Of a stretch of DNA of 53,845 bases, positions 42,452-49,252 are shown one piece after another (positions within the stretch are counted from its first letter, which is position 1; each line of letters opens with the position of its first letter). The notes beneath the pieces were generated by a model, which saw only the letters and a program-made list of their open reading frames with translations, had not been told where the DNA came from and did not search any database. A program made the position numbers and the translations under genes. This stretch comes from a virus: the IMG/VR virus record IMGVR_UViG_3300033141_002656, positions 1 to 53,845 of that record. The stretch is one strand, 5' to 3'.

Positions 42452-43927
42452 TCAATCCTCAAGCTCAATGATTGGGTCCTCTTCATCTGTGTCATCACCA
42501 TCAAAGAACCCATCATCATCTGTTTCTGACTCCATGGCCTCAGCATACAAGGCCAAGTCATCCCCTTTGATCTTATCATCTAATGCTTGTTCTAACATCT
42601 TTTCGGCAGCCTCGGCCATTGCTGATTGCATGGCATTGCTGATGGCTAGCATCCCAGCCATGACCACATCATCATGCTCACCATCCGGGGCCGAGTATTG
42701 GAACAGACCTGACTTGGTACTGTTCACCTCAAATGAGGCAAACTCATGCTCAATCTGTTCGATCCGTGGGGCCGAGTGCCAGCCCTGCTCAATGGCTATG
42801 TTGGTACGGGTGACCATCTGGGACTTGATCTTGTTGTTGAATGTCACGGCCTCAATGGTGGCATCAATGTCAAGCTCAGCCAGCAGATCACCAAAGGCGT
42901 CGCCCACACCCGTGGCATCATACCAGACCAGATTGTCTGATATGGGCTCACCCTTGGCATCCCTGACAATCTGGAAATATCGTTTGATGTACTGGGCAAA
43001 CCGCTCAGCCTGCCTGGGATATGGGAGTTTCCGGAACCGGCAATATCCCACCAGCTGACCCAGGCCATTAACAGAATAGAACACCGTGTAATCTTTGCGT
43101 TTGGCAATGTCAACACCGTGGTACACGTCCATCTGTCTGGCCTTGGGATCCGGATGGATCCAGAACCTGGTGACTCCAGCTGGTACCTCAAGGGCCTCAT
43201 CCCAGATCTTGCTGAGATCCCCGAACACCTCAGACTCACTGAGGAAAAGAGCAAGGTAATACTGCTCAAAGAGATGCTTTGGTAACAGACGTTTGGCCTG
43301 CTCAACGGCCTTGTCTGAGACATAGGGTGAGTCAGCTGTCTGCAGGTGGCCCCAGCAAAAGAACGGATCCCCCTGCTTGGCTTTGCGGAATATATCGTAA
43401 TACCAGGTATATCCTCTGGGTGTACCAGTGACGATCACCAGGCCCTCTGTCTGGGTCAAGGTGGTGTACAGGGAATACCAGACTTGCTTGCTGATCTTGC
43501 CGGCCTCATCGATGACAGCCCGGTCAATGTTCTCACCCTCAACGGTGGTCTCAGCATCCCGGCCATGCAGGAACTGAATGAATGACCCGTTGGCAAACCG
43601 TATCTCAAGCCGGCCATCCACTGGTTCAATCCATTCACAATCAGGTAACATAGCCTTGATGTATCGGTAACCGATCCGGCACTTGAGATAGGTGGGCGCC
43701 AACCAGACACAGTATGAGCCTGGATTCACCAGGGCCTCTTTGAGCAACCAGGCAGCTGAGCCAAAGGACTTGCCAGCCTTGGTTCCAGCTGGGCAAACCA
43801 GAGCCTGGGCATTGGGGTAACGTTCATTCCAATCCCAGAACAGTCTCTGCTTGGGATACATCTCTGGGAACCGGACCACCACCTGGTCAGGCATGATGGG
43901 ATTTGCCAGGGCCAGACCCAGGGCCAT
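42452..43927 (-). CDS. Terminase large subunit
   Basis: A 491-residue packaging motor. ATPase: Walker A PAGTKAGKS (46-54) and Walker B RAVIDEAG (D140, E141). Nuclease: acidic clusters in YHGVDIAKRKDYTVFY, VWYDATGVGD and EHDDVVMAGM. It cuts concatemeric DNA and pumps it into the prohead. The acidic tail (DDDGFFDGDDTDEEDP) is unusual. The frame is open further upstream through a hydrophobic stretch, but a hairpin lies there, so I start at ATG 43927. The small subunit lies about 2.5 kb away, beyond several small genes. Confidence 0.9.
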   Translation of the reverse strand: MALGLALANPIMPDQVVVRFPEMYPKQRLFWDWNERYPNAQALVCPAGTKAGKSFGSAAWLLKEALVNPGSYCVWLAPTYLKCRIGYRYIKAMLPDCEWIEPVDGRLEIRFANGSFIQFLHGRDAETTVEGENIDRAVIDEAGKISKQVWYSLYTTLTQTEGLVIVTGTPRGYTWYYDIFRKAKQGDPFFCWGHLQTADSPYVSDKAVEQAKRLLPKHLFEQYYLALFLSESEVFGDLSKIWDEALEVPAGVTRFWIHPDPKARQMDVYHGVDIAKRKDYTVFYSVNGLGQLVGYCRFRKLPYPRQAERFAQYIKRYFQIVRDAKGEPISDNLVWYDATGVGDAFGDLLAELDIDATIEAVTFNNKIKSQMVTRTNIAIEQGWHSAPRIEQIEHEFASFEVNSTKSGLFQYSAPDGEHDDVVMAGMLAISNAMQSAMAEAAEKMLEQALDDKIKGDDLALYAEAMESETDDDGFFDGDDTDEEDPIIELED

Positions 43928-44021
43928 GGACCCTGCCCCGGGAACCCAGTTACATAGCCATATGGCTAAGATCATTAGGGCAATGAGGACAATGCTGGTA
44001 AGGCAGTTACATAAAAGGACA

Positions 44022-44049
44022 CCCCCCAACAAGGCGTCTTGATGGGGGG
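44022..44049 (-). terminator. Hairpin upstream of the terminase gene
   Basis: On the minus strand CCCCCCATCAAG and CTTGTTGGGGGG pair (12 bp, one mismatch) around a 4-base loop, followed by TGTCCTTTT. The T-tract is weak, so it may attenuate rather than stop transcription into the terminase gene. Between 43928 and 44021 I see no separate gene. Confidence 0.5.
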
Positions 44050-44060
44050 CAGGGTTCGGA

Positions 44061-44534
44061 CTACATCGGTAGTTGAGCGGTATCCGTGGTGGGCTCATCG
44101 GATCCATCCTCATCAGTCTCAGGCTCAGTCTCTTTGTCTACCACCTTGAAACCGGGGATGTTGGGGCCATCACCAAACAGGCCCCGTTGCTTGAGGCCGG
44201 CAACCTCATACTCAGTGAGTTCTCTTTCCTCATAGCGTTCATCATTGTACAGGTACCAGGTCCTTTTGCTTTTGAGATCAAAGACCTGCTCACAGTCCAC
44301 TTGGCGGACCTCACGGCCAGTGACATGGGCTCTGGACAGTTTCAGGACCTCAGACTTTTTCTCTTTGATCTTGGCACCCCAATCCTTTTTGACCTCACGG
44401 TAGTCATCCTCAAGGGCATCCAGTTCCTTGAACCGGACCGCACAATCAGAGGCCCGGTCAGCCAGTTCTGATTCAGTCAGCTGCACGTGCAGGGACTGGG
44501 TGACATTGACAGTATCCAGCTTGGGTTCAGTCAT
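44061..44534 (-). CDS. Helical protein upstream of terminase
   Basis: A 157-residue charged protein. Residues 15-70 form a long helix (SDCAVRFKELDALEDDYREV), then SRAHVTGREVRQVDCEQVF and FDLKSKRTWYLYNDERYEER suggest a beta hairpin. The C-terminal 30 residues are acidic and Thr-rich. Its ATG overlaps the end of the upstream zinc-binding gene. Position would fit a packaging cofactor, but no motif proves it. Confidence 0.55.
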   Translation of the reverse strand: MTEPKLDTVNVTQSLHVQLTESELADRASDCAVRFKELDALEDDYREVKKDWGAKIKEKKSEVLKLSRAHVTGREVRQVDCEQVFDLKSKRTWYLYNDERYEERELTEYEVAGLKQRGLFGDGPNIPGFKVVDKETEPETDEDGSDEPTTDTAQLPM

Positions 44535-44688
44535 CCTCTTGTTCCTCAATATGGGGGCACCAATCGGGTACCTCGTTAACATCATCAATCTCTTGCTCGG
44601 TCTCGCCACAGATGGGATATGCCCCATCTCTGTCAATGAGCGGACAGTCTCTGCATCTGCTGATCTTGATCACTGCCAGCCTCACCAT
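44527..44688 (-). CDS. Small Cys-rich protein
   Basis: A 53-residue protein with the pattern CRDCPLI, AYPICGETEQEI and VPDWCPHI. That spacing of four Cys with a final CPH is common in small phage zinc-binding proteins of unknown role. GGGGGA immediately precedes ATG 44688. Overlaps both neighbours. Confidence 0.6.
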   Translation of the reverse strand: MVRLAVIKISRCRDCPLIDRDGAYPICGETEQEIDDVNEVPDWCPHIEEQEDD

Positions 44689-44816
44689 TCCCCCTTTTCC
44701 TTGGCCACCTTGCACTTTTCGCAGACCCATTTGCCATCCACGTTCCATTTCCGGTTGGTGGGGTTGTCCTTACCCACCAGATTGCAACCACACTTTGCAC
44801 ACTTCTGCTCACCCAT
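44682..44816 (-). CDS. Small zinc-finger protein
   Basis: A 44-residue product with CAKCGC near the start and CEKC near the end, separated by 20-25 residues, a zinc-ribbon spacing. GAGGTGA lies just before the ATG. Its stop overlaps the next start by 7 bases. Function unknown. Confidence 0.6.
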   Translation of the reverse strand: MGEQKCAKCGCNLVGKDNPTNRKWNVDGKWVCEKCKVAKEKGEW

Positions 44817-44824
44817 GTCTCACC

Positions 44825-45094
44825 TCAATGTTGTGTTGCCTCTTTGTTCTCATCCGATATCTGTTTGACCCGATCTGGCCTGATCACGCTCACCTCAAAC
44901 TGACTGTTGAGTATGAGCAGATCAACTCCCGGGTAATGGCCTTTTGACTTGGCAGTCTCGAACATCTGGATGAGATGCCTGACTGCCCCACGATCAATGT
45001 TCTCCCCTGGTCTGATCAGGATACAGTCCCCCGGTTTCACAATGACCGTGTCCATGTCCAGGATGATCTTACGGCTGGGGTCCATCAGGACCAT
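44825..45094 (-). CDS. Hypothetical protein
   Basis: An 89-residue mixed alpha/beta protein (MDTVIVKPGDCILIRPGENI at 14-33, DLLILNSQFEVSVI near 60). No domain recognised. Part of the packed cluster of small genes between the small and large terminase genes. Confidence 0.6.
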   Translation of the reverse strand: MVLMDPSRKIILDMDTVIVKPGDCILIRPGENIDRGAVRHLIQMFETAKSKGHYPGVDLLILNSQFEVSVIRPDRVKQISDENKEATQH

Positions 45095-45116
45095 CTGTCA
45101 CACCGCTTTGCGTTCC

Positions 45117-45326
45117 TCAATTGTCTTTTGGTTGATTTCCAATCTCAATTACTCCTGTTGCCTGTTTGACAAGTTCCAGTGCCTGCTCTGCATTCAGCCC
45201 TGTGGCTATCATTTCCCAGTCAGGAATATGCCTTGCATCACAGGTAGTTTCCCCGATGTATTCCTTGACACGATACTGGCCATTGGTACCCTGTTCCATT
45301 TTCCTACGCCATATCAGTTTGTTCAT
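45117..45326 (-). CDS. Hypothetical small protein
   Basis: A 69-residue protein starting at ATG 45326 with GGGGATGGG upstream. A beta strand pair (GQYRVKEYIGETT) is followed by ARHIPDWEMIATGLNAEQAL, which looks like the small tandem-helix modules of phage morons. Function unknown. Confidence 0.55.
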   Translation of the reverse strand: MNKLIWRRKMEQGTNGQYRVKEYIGETTCDARHIPDWEMIATGLNAEQALELVKQATGVIEIGNQPKDN

Positions 45327-45450
45327 CACCCATCCCCATTGCCGTTCTCATAGTCCTTGCCACCCCACCCTTGGTGGAGGGCTTGGCCACTTCAGCCTGT
45401 ACGTTCATCTCAGCCCTGAGTAATTCGATCTGGTTCTTGAGCTCGTCCAC
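45304..45450 (-). CDS. Coiled-coil small protein in frame with the upstream membrane peptide
   Basis: A 48-residue product if started at GTG 45450, which directly follows the TAG of the upstream membrane peptide in the same frame. Residues 1-22 (VDELKNQIELLRAEMNVQAE) form an amphipathic helix. No convincing ribosome site precedes the GTG. Readthrough of TAG would give an 85-residue protein with membrane anchor and coiled coil, so this may be one gene. Confidence 0.45.
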   Translation of the reverse strand: MDELKNQIELLRAEMNVQAEVAKPSTKGGVARTMRTAMGMGDEQTDMA

Positions 45451-45561
45451 CTAGGCCCAGGTCGAGAACTTGGCAACTACCCAGCCCAGGCAGAACCCAA
45501 AGGCAGTCCAGCCTATGGTAATCACAATCATCACCTTGACCCCAACCATTGCTTCATCCAT
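45451..45561 (-). CDS. Small membrane peptide ending at TAG
   Basis: A 36-residue product, mostly one transmembrane helix (VKVMIVITIGWTAFGFCLGW). It ends in STWA and a TAG after which the same frame continues as a coiled coil. Together they resemble membrane-anchored spanin or holin-associated proteins. It begins three bases before the methyltransferase stop region. Confidence 0.5.
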   Translation of the reverse strand: MDEAMVGVKVMIVITIGWTAFGFCLGWVVAKFSTWA

Positions 45562-45563
45562 GT

Positions 45564-46400
45564 TTACAACCCCATCAATCTTTTAAACGCTTCGGACACT
45601 TGCGCGGGAACAACCGCATTGCCCAAGGCTTTAATTCTGTCCACCCGGAATGGTAGCCCATCAACCACTCGACCCACGTCGGGTTCAACAGCCCACCAGC
45701 GCGAGTCGGCGTAGTCCGCGGCAATTCTTTTTTTGACTCTAATAAAGCGACGTGGCTCAATGGTTGACTGCATTGTGGTGTGCTGTATTTCCTCTTTGCC
45801 GATTTCCAATCCCTGGCGGTTGGGATTGGTAACATGACTTGCGCACTTAATTTCGGTTCGCCGCGGCTGTTCCATTTTCCTTTCTCTCTCTCTACCGCAT
45901 CGTCTGCTATTGGCGTTTGCCAATAAAAACCATCTTTCCCTCTTGTGCGGCGCTCCCACATCGTAAGCGGATAGCATACCCCACCGACAATCATACCGCA
46001 GCGAGGCCATCTCCCGTGCAACAATGTGCAGGTATTTGCGTATTCCAGGGACGTTTTCAAGGAATATGAATGTGGGTCTGATTTCTTCGGCCAAGCGCAT
46101 GATCTCGAAAAAAAGCCCGCTTCGCTCCGCTTCCAAGCCTTTTCGAGTGCCCGCACAGCTGAGATCCTGGCACGGGAATCCGCCGTAGACAATGTCGATT
46201 TGTCCTCGAAAATCTGAGATTGGAAATGTTCTGATATCGTCCCAGATAGGTGCAGTGGGTAATTGTCCATCTGCCATGCGAGAGAGAAGAACGGCACGAG
46301 CATATTCGTCGATTTCACAGTAGGCGACCGGTCGGGCCCACTGCCCCAGGGCAAGGGAGATTCCGCCGATTCCGCTAAATAGGTCCAGGCCATTTAACAT
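45564..46400 (-). CDS. C5 cytosine DNA methyltransferase
   Basis: A 278-residue Dcm-type enzyme. Motif I is DLFSGIGGISLAL (6-18), motif IV GFPCQDLS with catalytic C77, motif VI ENVPG (E115), motif VIII-like RERWFLLA, and motifs IX-X near the end (KALGNAVVPAQVSEAF). It would methylate cytosine to protect phage DNA from host restriction; no partner nuclease is seen, so it is an orphan. The sequence is richer in CpG and looks unlike neighbouring genes, suggesting separate acquisition. The target is unknown; the recognition region is short. Confidence 0.9.
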   Translation of the reverse strand: MLNGLDLFSGIGGISLALGQWARPVAYCEIDEYARAVLLSRMADGQLPTAPIWDDIRTFPISDFRGQIDIVYGGFPCQDLSCAGTRKGLEAERSGLFFEIMRLAEEIRPTFIFLENVPGIRKYLHIVAREMASLRYDCRWGMLSAYDVGAPHKRERWFLLANANSRRCGRERERKMEQPRRTEIKCASHVTNPNRQGLEIGKEEIQHTTMQSTIEPRRFIRVKKRIAADYADSRWWAVEPDVGRVVDGLPFRVDRIKALGNAVVPAQVSEAFKRLMGL

Positions 46401-46402
46401 CC

Positions 46403-47050
46403 TTACGATACCTTTCTCGGCCTTGCCCTCTTGAACTTACCCCGTTCACTCATCTCTACCACAAACACCGGACACAGAGGCTTGTCACTCGGGTCAGTTG
46501 GTGCAGAGTCTCTCGGATCCGGCAACCCTACGTTCTCAGTGGACATACCCAGTGCCAGCCTCTGGATCCTCTGAATGGTGGCAGCTGTCTCAGCCAATGC
46601 CCTCAGGTCTTTTGGTTCCAGGTTGCTGACAATCTTGTGTCTCCGCTGACCGGTCTCTGGGTCAAGGACCTGTTCCCTTTTGAATCCGTAATTGAGCAAT
46701 GATTCAATGTGGATCCTGATCTTGTTGGCCACCCGGTAATCATCCTTGGACTGAGTACATCTCCAATTGTTAACCAGAGACCAGAGTCTATTAACCTGGT
46801 CATCCTTGGGCAGATCACCCTCAAGTTCCCTAACATTGTGCAATGCTTGTGGCAGGGCCTTATCCCACCCATTGGTGTTCCGCCTGACAATGGCCCGTCT
46901 GAGGTCAAACCCTTTGGACCTGAGGAACGTGGCCTTGTCCTTACCCGATTCAATCCACTCTTTGAACAGCCCATCCCAGTCCACCTTGCCCTGACGGCAG
47001 GCTGCATCAGCGTCCAATCTCTTTTGCATCTGTGGTGTCAGTTTGCTCAT
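46403..47050 (-). CDS. Terminase small subunit (putative)
   Basis: The product has 215 residues. The N-terminal region (CRQGKVDWDGLFKEWIESGK) looks like a DNA-binding helical domain. The segment KDLRALAETAATIQRIQRLA then LGMSTENVG is characteristic of small terminase oligomerisation regions. It follows the sigma70-like promoter at 47105-47133 and begins the late operon, consistent with packaging. The gene is unusually far from the large subunit. ATG 47050 is preferred over TTG 47065; neither has a strong ribosome site. Confidence 0.7.
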   Translation of the reverse strand: MSKLTPQMQKRLDADAACRQGKVDWDGLFKEWIESGKDKATFLRSKGFDLRRAIVRRNTNGWDKALPQALHNVRELEGDLPKDDQVNRLWSLVNNWRCTQSKDDYRVANKIRIHIESLLNYGFKREQVLDPETGQRRHKIVSNLEPKDLRALAETAATIQRIQRLALGMSTENVGLPDPRDSAPTDPSDKPLCPVFVVEMSERGKFKRARPRKVS

Positions 47051-47104
47051 TTGGTATTTTGCCAAAAAGTGCTGGCTGTAAGTACCTGGGATTAGGATAC
47101 CAAA

Positions 47105-47133
47105 AATGTATTAAGTTGAACAGAATATGTCAA
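47105..47133 (-). promoter_or_regulatory. sigma70-type promoter for the late operon
   Basis: Read leftward: TTGACA (47128-47133), a 17-base spacer, then TACATT (47105-47110). The -35 box is perfect and the spacing ideal. It starts about 55 bases before the small terminase start and overlaps the last codons of the upstream gene. It is the best host-type promoter I find by eye. Confidence 0.7.
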
Positions 47134-47432
47134 TTGGTTTTCAGCTTGCTGATGAGTCCGTGGTAATATGCCATCTGGTGTTTATCGGCATAGGATGGGG
47201 GGCTCAGACGCCATTCCCTTGGGGGAACCCTCTTGGTATCGAACCAGTTTGAAACTGTCTTGGCGAGGCTGCCAGGGCCTCTGAGGACGTGATTGGGGAT
47301 GAGTCTATGGGTACCACCGATGTCCTCATGCAGCTGGTTGTGGGTATCAAAGATGAGGGCAATCCAATCCTGCTCTGCTGATCCCTCAGAATACAGCGGT
47401 TTGACTATGTACCTGTATCCTTGCCCCACCAT
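47130..47432 (-). CDS. Hypothetical protein
   Basis: A 100-residue protein; AAGGAGG seven bases before ATG 47432 fixes the start. The sequence has conserved-looking segments (RYIVKPLYSEGSAEQDW, IPNHVLRGPGSLAKTVSNWF) but no domain I recognise. Last gene before the late promoter. Confidence 0.65.
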   Translation of the reverse strand: MVGQGYRYIVKPLYSEGSAEQDWIALIFDTHNQLHEDIGGTHRLIPNHVLRGPGSLAKTVSNWFDTKRVPPREWRLSPPSYADKHQMAYYHGLISKLKTN

Positions 47433-47596
47433 GGATTGCCTCCTTGTTTCCCTAATGATATTATCATGGCAAAAAACAAAAAGCTCATTAGGAAATGCAA
47501 AAAGAACCATAGGGGATCAGCCTGTTTCTCAAACACAGCCCAGCTGAATGTCAGAACCAGGACGCTGTTGAATATGGACAGGGATAGCAAAATCAT
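47405..47596 (-). CDS. Small membrane protein with two hydrophobic segments
   Basis: The product has 63 residues. Hydrophobic stretches at about 2-21 (ILLSLSIFNSVLVLTFSW) and 29-48 (LWFFLHFLMSFLFFAMII) would cross the membrane twice. It overlaps both neighbours by a few bases. It may be an accessory holin or a superinfection factor. Confidence 0.55.
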   Translation of the reverse strand: MILLSLSIFNSVLVLTFSWAVFEKQADPLWFFLHFLMSFLFFAMIISLGKQGGNPWWGKDTGT

Positions 47597-47814
47597 TGGG
47601 TGTCAACCTGATTGATTTTTTCCAGGGCTATGCATCGTTTGCACCACAGTTTTCCTGGGCGGTTTCTTGTCGGACGACAATTGCACGGCTGCGCCTCCAA
47701 CGCCTCCACGGCAATCCTGAGCCGGTCGTAGAGCCATGGGATGTCTCGCTTATCGCAATATCCATGCTTTTCAAGGCGCTCAATGATCTCCGCGATCCGG
47801 TCGAGTGCTTTCAT
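47593..47814 (-). CDS. Small protein with helix and zinc-like Cys motif
   Basis: The product has 73 residues: a charged helix (ALDRIAEIIERLEKHGYCDK) followed by CNCRPTRNRPGKLWCKRC, four Cys in zinc-ribbon spacing. Codon choice differs from the structural genes (more CG dinucleotides). Function unknown. Confidence 0.55.
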   Translation of the reverse strand: MKALDRIAEIIERLEKHGYCDKRDIPWLYDRLRIAVEALEAQPCNCRPTRNRPGKLWCKRCIALEKINQVDTQ

Positions 47815-48029
47815 TTTTCATACCCCGCACATGGGTCTTTTGTTTTGAACTTAAGTTGGTCTTGATGTAAGCGACCAGTGGCTGCATCATGAATCAAAGT
47901 TACACATGAAGCACAAATAAACTGTTTTTCGCGTAACTGCACACACCAGACATTGCCTTTTTGTTTGCAAAGAATGCACTCTGCTCCGCTCCACCAATGA
48001 TCCTTTTCATGCTTTGGCTTCTCAAACAT
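47811..48029 (-). CDS. Small zinc-binding protein beginning MFEKPKHE
   Basis: A 72-residue protein with CILC and CASC pairs (ECILCKQKGNVWC, FICASC). Its first eight codons lie in a 50-bp direct repeat, so it shares its N-terminus exactly with the gene at 48891-49226 although the rest is unrelated. The ATG overlaps the stop of a short remnant frame (TGATG), as at the other copy. Confidence 0.6.
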   Translation of the reverse strand: MFEKPKHEKDHWWSGAECILCKQKGNVWCVQLREKQFICASCVTLIHDAATGRLHQDQLKFKTKDPCAGYEK

Positions 48030-48055
48030 CACTCCCACTTCCCCATCGCGTCCAG
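48006..48055. repeat. 50-bp direct repeat, copy 1
   Basis: Identical to 49203-49252. The repeat holds the last codons of one frame (LDAMGKWE stop) and the first codons of the next (MFEKPKHE). The two copies bracket about 1.15 kb. Confidence 0.95.
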
Positions 48056-48118
48056 ACTAGTATTGATTTTCTTCAGGGCTTTGCAGCATCGATAAACGCA
48101 TGCGCCTCTTGATCTCAA
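48029..48118 (-). pseudogene. Short remnant frame ending LDAMGKWE
   Basis: A minus-strand frame of about 29 codons, if started at TTG 48118 (RSRGACVYRCCKALKKI...), ends in exactly the same nine codons as the 259-residue repeat protein at 49226. It has no good ribosome site. It is probably the hybrid or leftover 3' end created by recombination at the 50-bp repeat, or a tiny Cys-rich gene. Confidence 0.3.
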
Positions 48119-48150
48119 ACGCTCTGCGTGTCATCACCGCGAAGATCCGT

Positions 48151-48546
48151 TCACTCCTTCTTTTTGCCGAATTGCAGATACTTGCATATTTCAAGGATTG
48201 TCCTGCCAACATCAGCCGCCGCCGTCAGTTCCTCGGGAGAGGGCACCTTCGCAGAATCCAGCTTCTCAAGCCGATTCAGCAAGACATCTGCGGCCTGTCT
48301 TGATAAGCCGCGACAATCCATATCGCTGCGATTTGATTTCGTGGATGCTTCGCTGCAGGTCTTTGATGACGCATCGATAGCGCAAGGCTTTTTTATTTTT
48401 TTGTTTGACCCATCTGACGGTTCGATATTTAGCTTTGAATCCTTCCTCATCTTTGCGTAAATACGCCCGTATTCCCGCTTGTAAGCATCTGAACCTTTGC
48501 GATATCCTGCTTGGGCCAACTCCGAAGCAATGGGCAATTTCGTCAT
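48151..48546 (-). CDS. Hypothetical protein largely overlapping the sigma-like gene
   Basis: A 131-residue product. Its ATG has GGGG eight bases upstream, inside the sigma-like gene. The first third (DAYKREYGRIYAKMRK) is basic and helical, the middle is Ser/Lys-rich, and the C-terminal 50 residues (SRQAADVLLNRLEKLD, ADVGRTILEICKYLQFGKKK) form a coherent helical domain. It overlaps the 48266-48901 frame by 281 bases out of register. Beyond 48266 it is the only open frame, so at least this end is likely real. Confidence 0.5.
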   Translation of the reverse strand: MTKLPIASELAQAGYRKGSDAYKREYGRIYAKMRKDSKLNIEPSDGSNKKIKKPCAIDASSKTCSEASTKSNRSDMDCRGLSRQAADVLLNRLEKLDSAKVPSPEELTAAADVGRTILEICKYLQFGKKKE

Positions 48547-48901
48547 TTTGCAATCCCCATTTGTATTTAAGTATTGCTATCATCCGATCGTCTCTGTTCT
48601 TTATATTTTCAAAAATGTCCAGATCAGTTTCCATTTTGGGAATAGTCACTGCAATGCGTTCTATATTTTGTGGTTCGCAGTATTTCAGTTGAATTCGGTC
48701 CTCATAAGAGATTTTACGAGAATCTCCCTTCGTTTGCCGGAGCCAATCAATATAAAGCTGTGCGAACGAACCGCTCGCTCCTTTCAATTTTTGGATGATG
48801 AACCAAGAAGCAAAATCCTCTTGGTCCTGGTAGTTACATTGCGGCCAGATCGAGGCATATGCCTTCGCTTTCCGCCAAAGAACCATTGCATCAGATCTCA
48901 T
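48266..48901 (-). CDS. Sigma-factor-like regulatory protein
   Basis: A 211-residue protein. An N-terminal helical part (DFASWFIIQKLKG) recalls sigma region 2. A helix-turn-helix follows (LQNDEIAHCFGVGPSRISQR, about 110-135) with the GVxxSRISQ pattern of sigma region 4. It could redirect host RNA polymerase or bind DNA as a regulator. After about residue 140 the sequence is basic and overlaps another frame, so the true C-terminus is uncertain. It lies in the segment bracketed by the 50-bp repeats. Confidence 0.5.
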   Translation of the reverse strand: MRSDAMVLWRKAKAYASIWPQCNYQDQEDFASWFIIQKLKGASGSFAQLYIDWLRQTKGDSRKISYEDRIQLKYCEPQNIERIAVTIPKMETDLDIFENIKNRDDRMIAILKYKWGLQNDEIAHCFGVGPSRISQRFRCLQAGIRAYLRKDEEGFKAKYRTVRWVKQKNKKALRYRCVIKDLQRSIHEIKSQRYGLSRLIKTGRRCLAESA

Positions 48902-49226
48902 TTTCGGCCGTCTCCCGTATCATCCTCAGTCTTTCGCGTCCATACGTTTCGGCCTCGTCATTTTCAACGAGATAATGCAGATACGATTGTCCAAAGCAGT
49001 AGCAGATAACATCAGCGACATCGCTACACTTACGGTAGGGAAAGTGGATCATCACGTCGAGAAAGGAATCTGATACCTGTGCTATTCGACGAAGACGATC
49101 GAGTTCATCTATATTCCATGCGTCAAGATCTGCCCGGACGTAAATTCCGGGAAATAAGTCATTAACCATTGATTTTCTCCAATGCCCCATCGGCCCATCC
49201 GATTCATGCTTTGGCTTCTCAAACAT
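48891..49226 (-). CDS. Hypothetical protein beginning MFEKPKHE
   Basis: A 111-residue soluble protein. The first eight residues come from the 50-bp repeat and match the 47811 gene. The remainder (DAWNIDELDRLRRIAQVSDS, VICYCFGQSYLHYLVENDEA) is helical and acidic. TGATG couples it to the octapeptide-repeat gene. It overlaps the sigma-like start by 11 bases, suggesting co-regulation. No family recognised. Confidence 0.6.
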   Translation of the reverse strand: MFEKPKHESDGPMGHWRKSMVNDLFPGIYVRADLDAWNIDELDRLRRIAQVSDSFLDVMIHFPYRKCSDVADVICYCFGQSYLHYLVENDEAETYGRERLRMIRETAENEI

Positions 49227-49252
49227 CACTCCCACTTCCCCATCGCGTCCAG
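49203..49252. repeat. 50-bp direct repeat, copy 2
   Basis: Identical to 48006-48055. It carries the end of the octapeptide-repeat gene and the beginning of the 48891-49226 gene. Confidence 0.95.

Noticed and set aside
43928-44113. N-terminal extension of the large terminase containing a hydrophobic stretch
   Set aside because: A hairpin and the end of the upstream gene lie there; a membrane helix before a terminase would be very unusual.
45575-46393. Long second open frame inside the methyltransferase gene
   Set aside because: The other frame has all conserved C5-methyltransferase motifs; this one has none and is a shadow.
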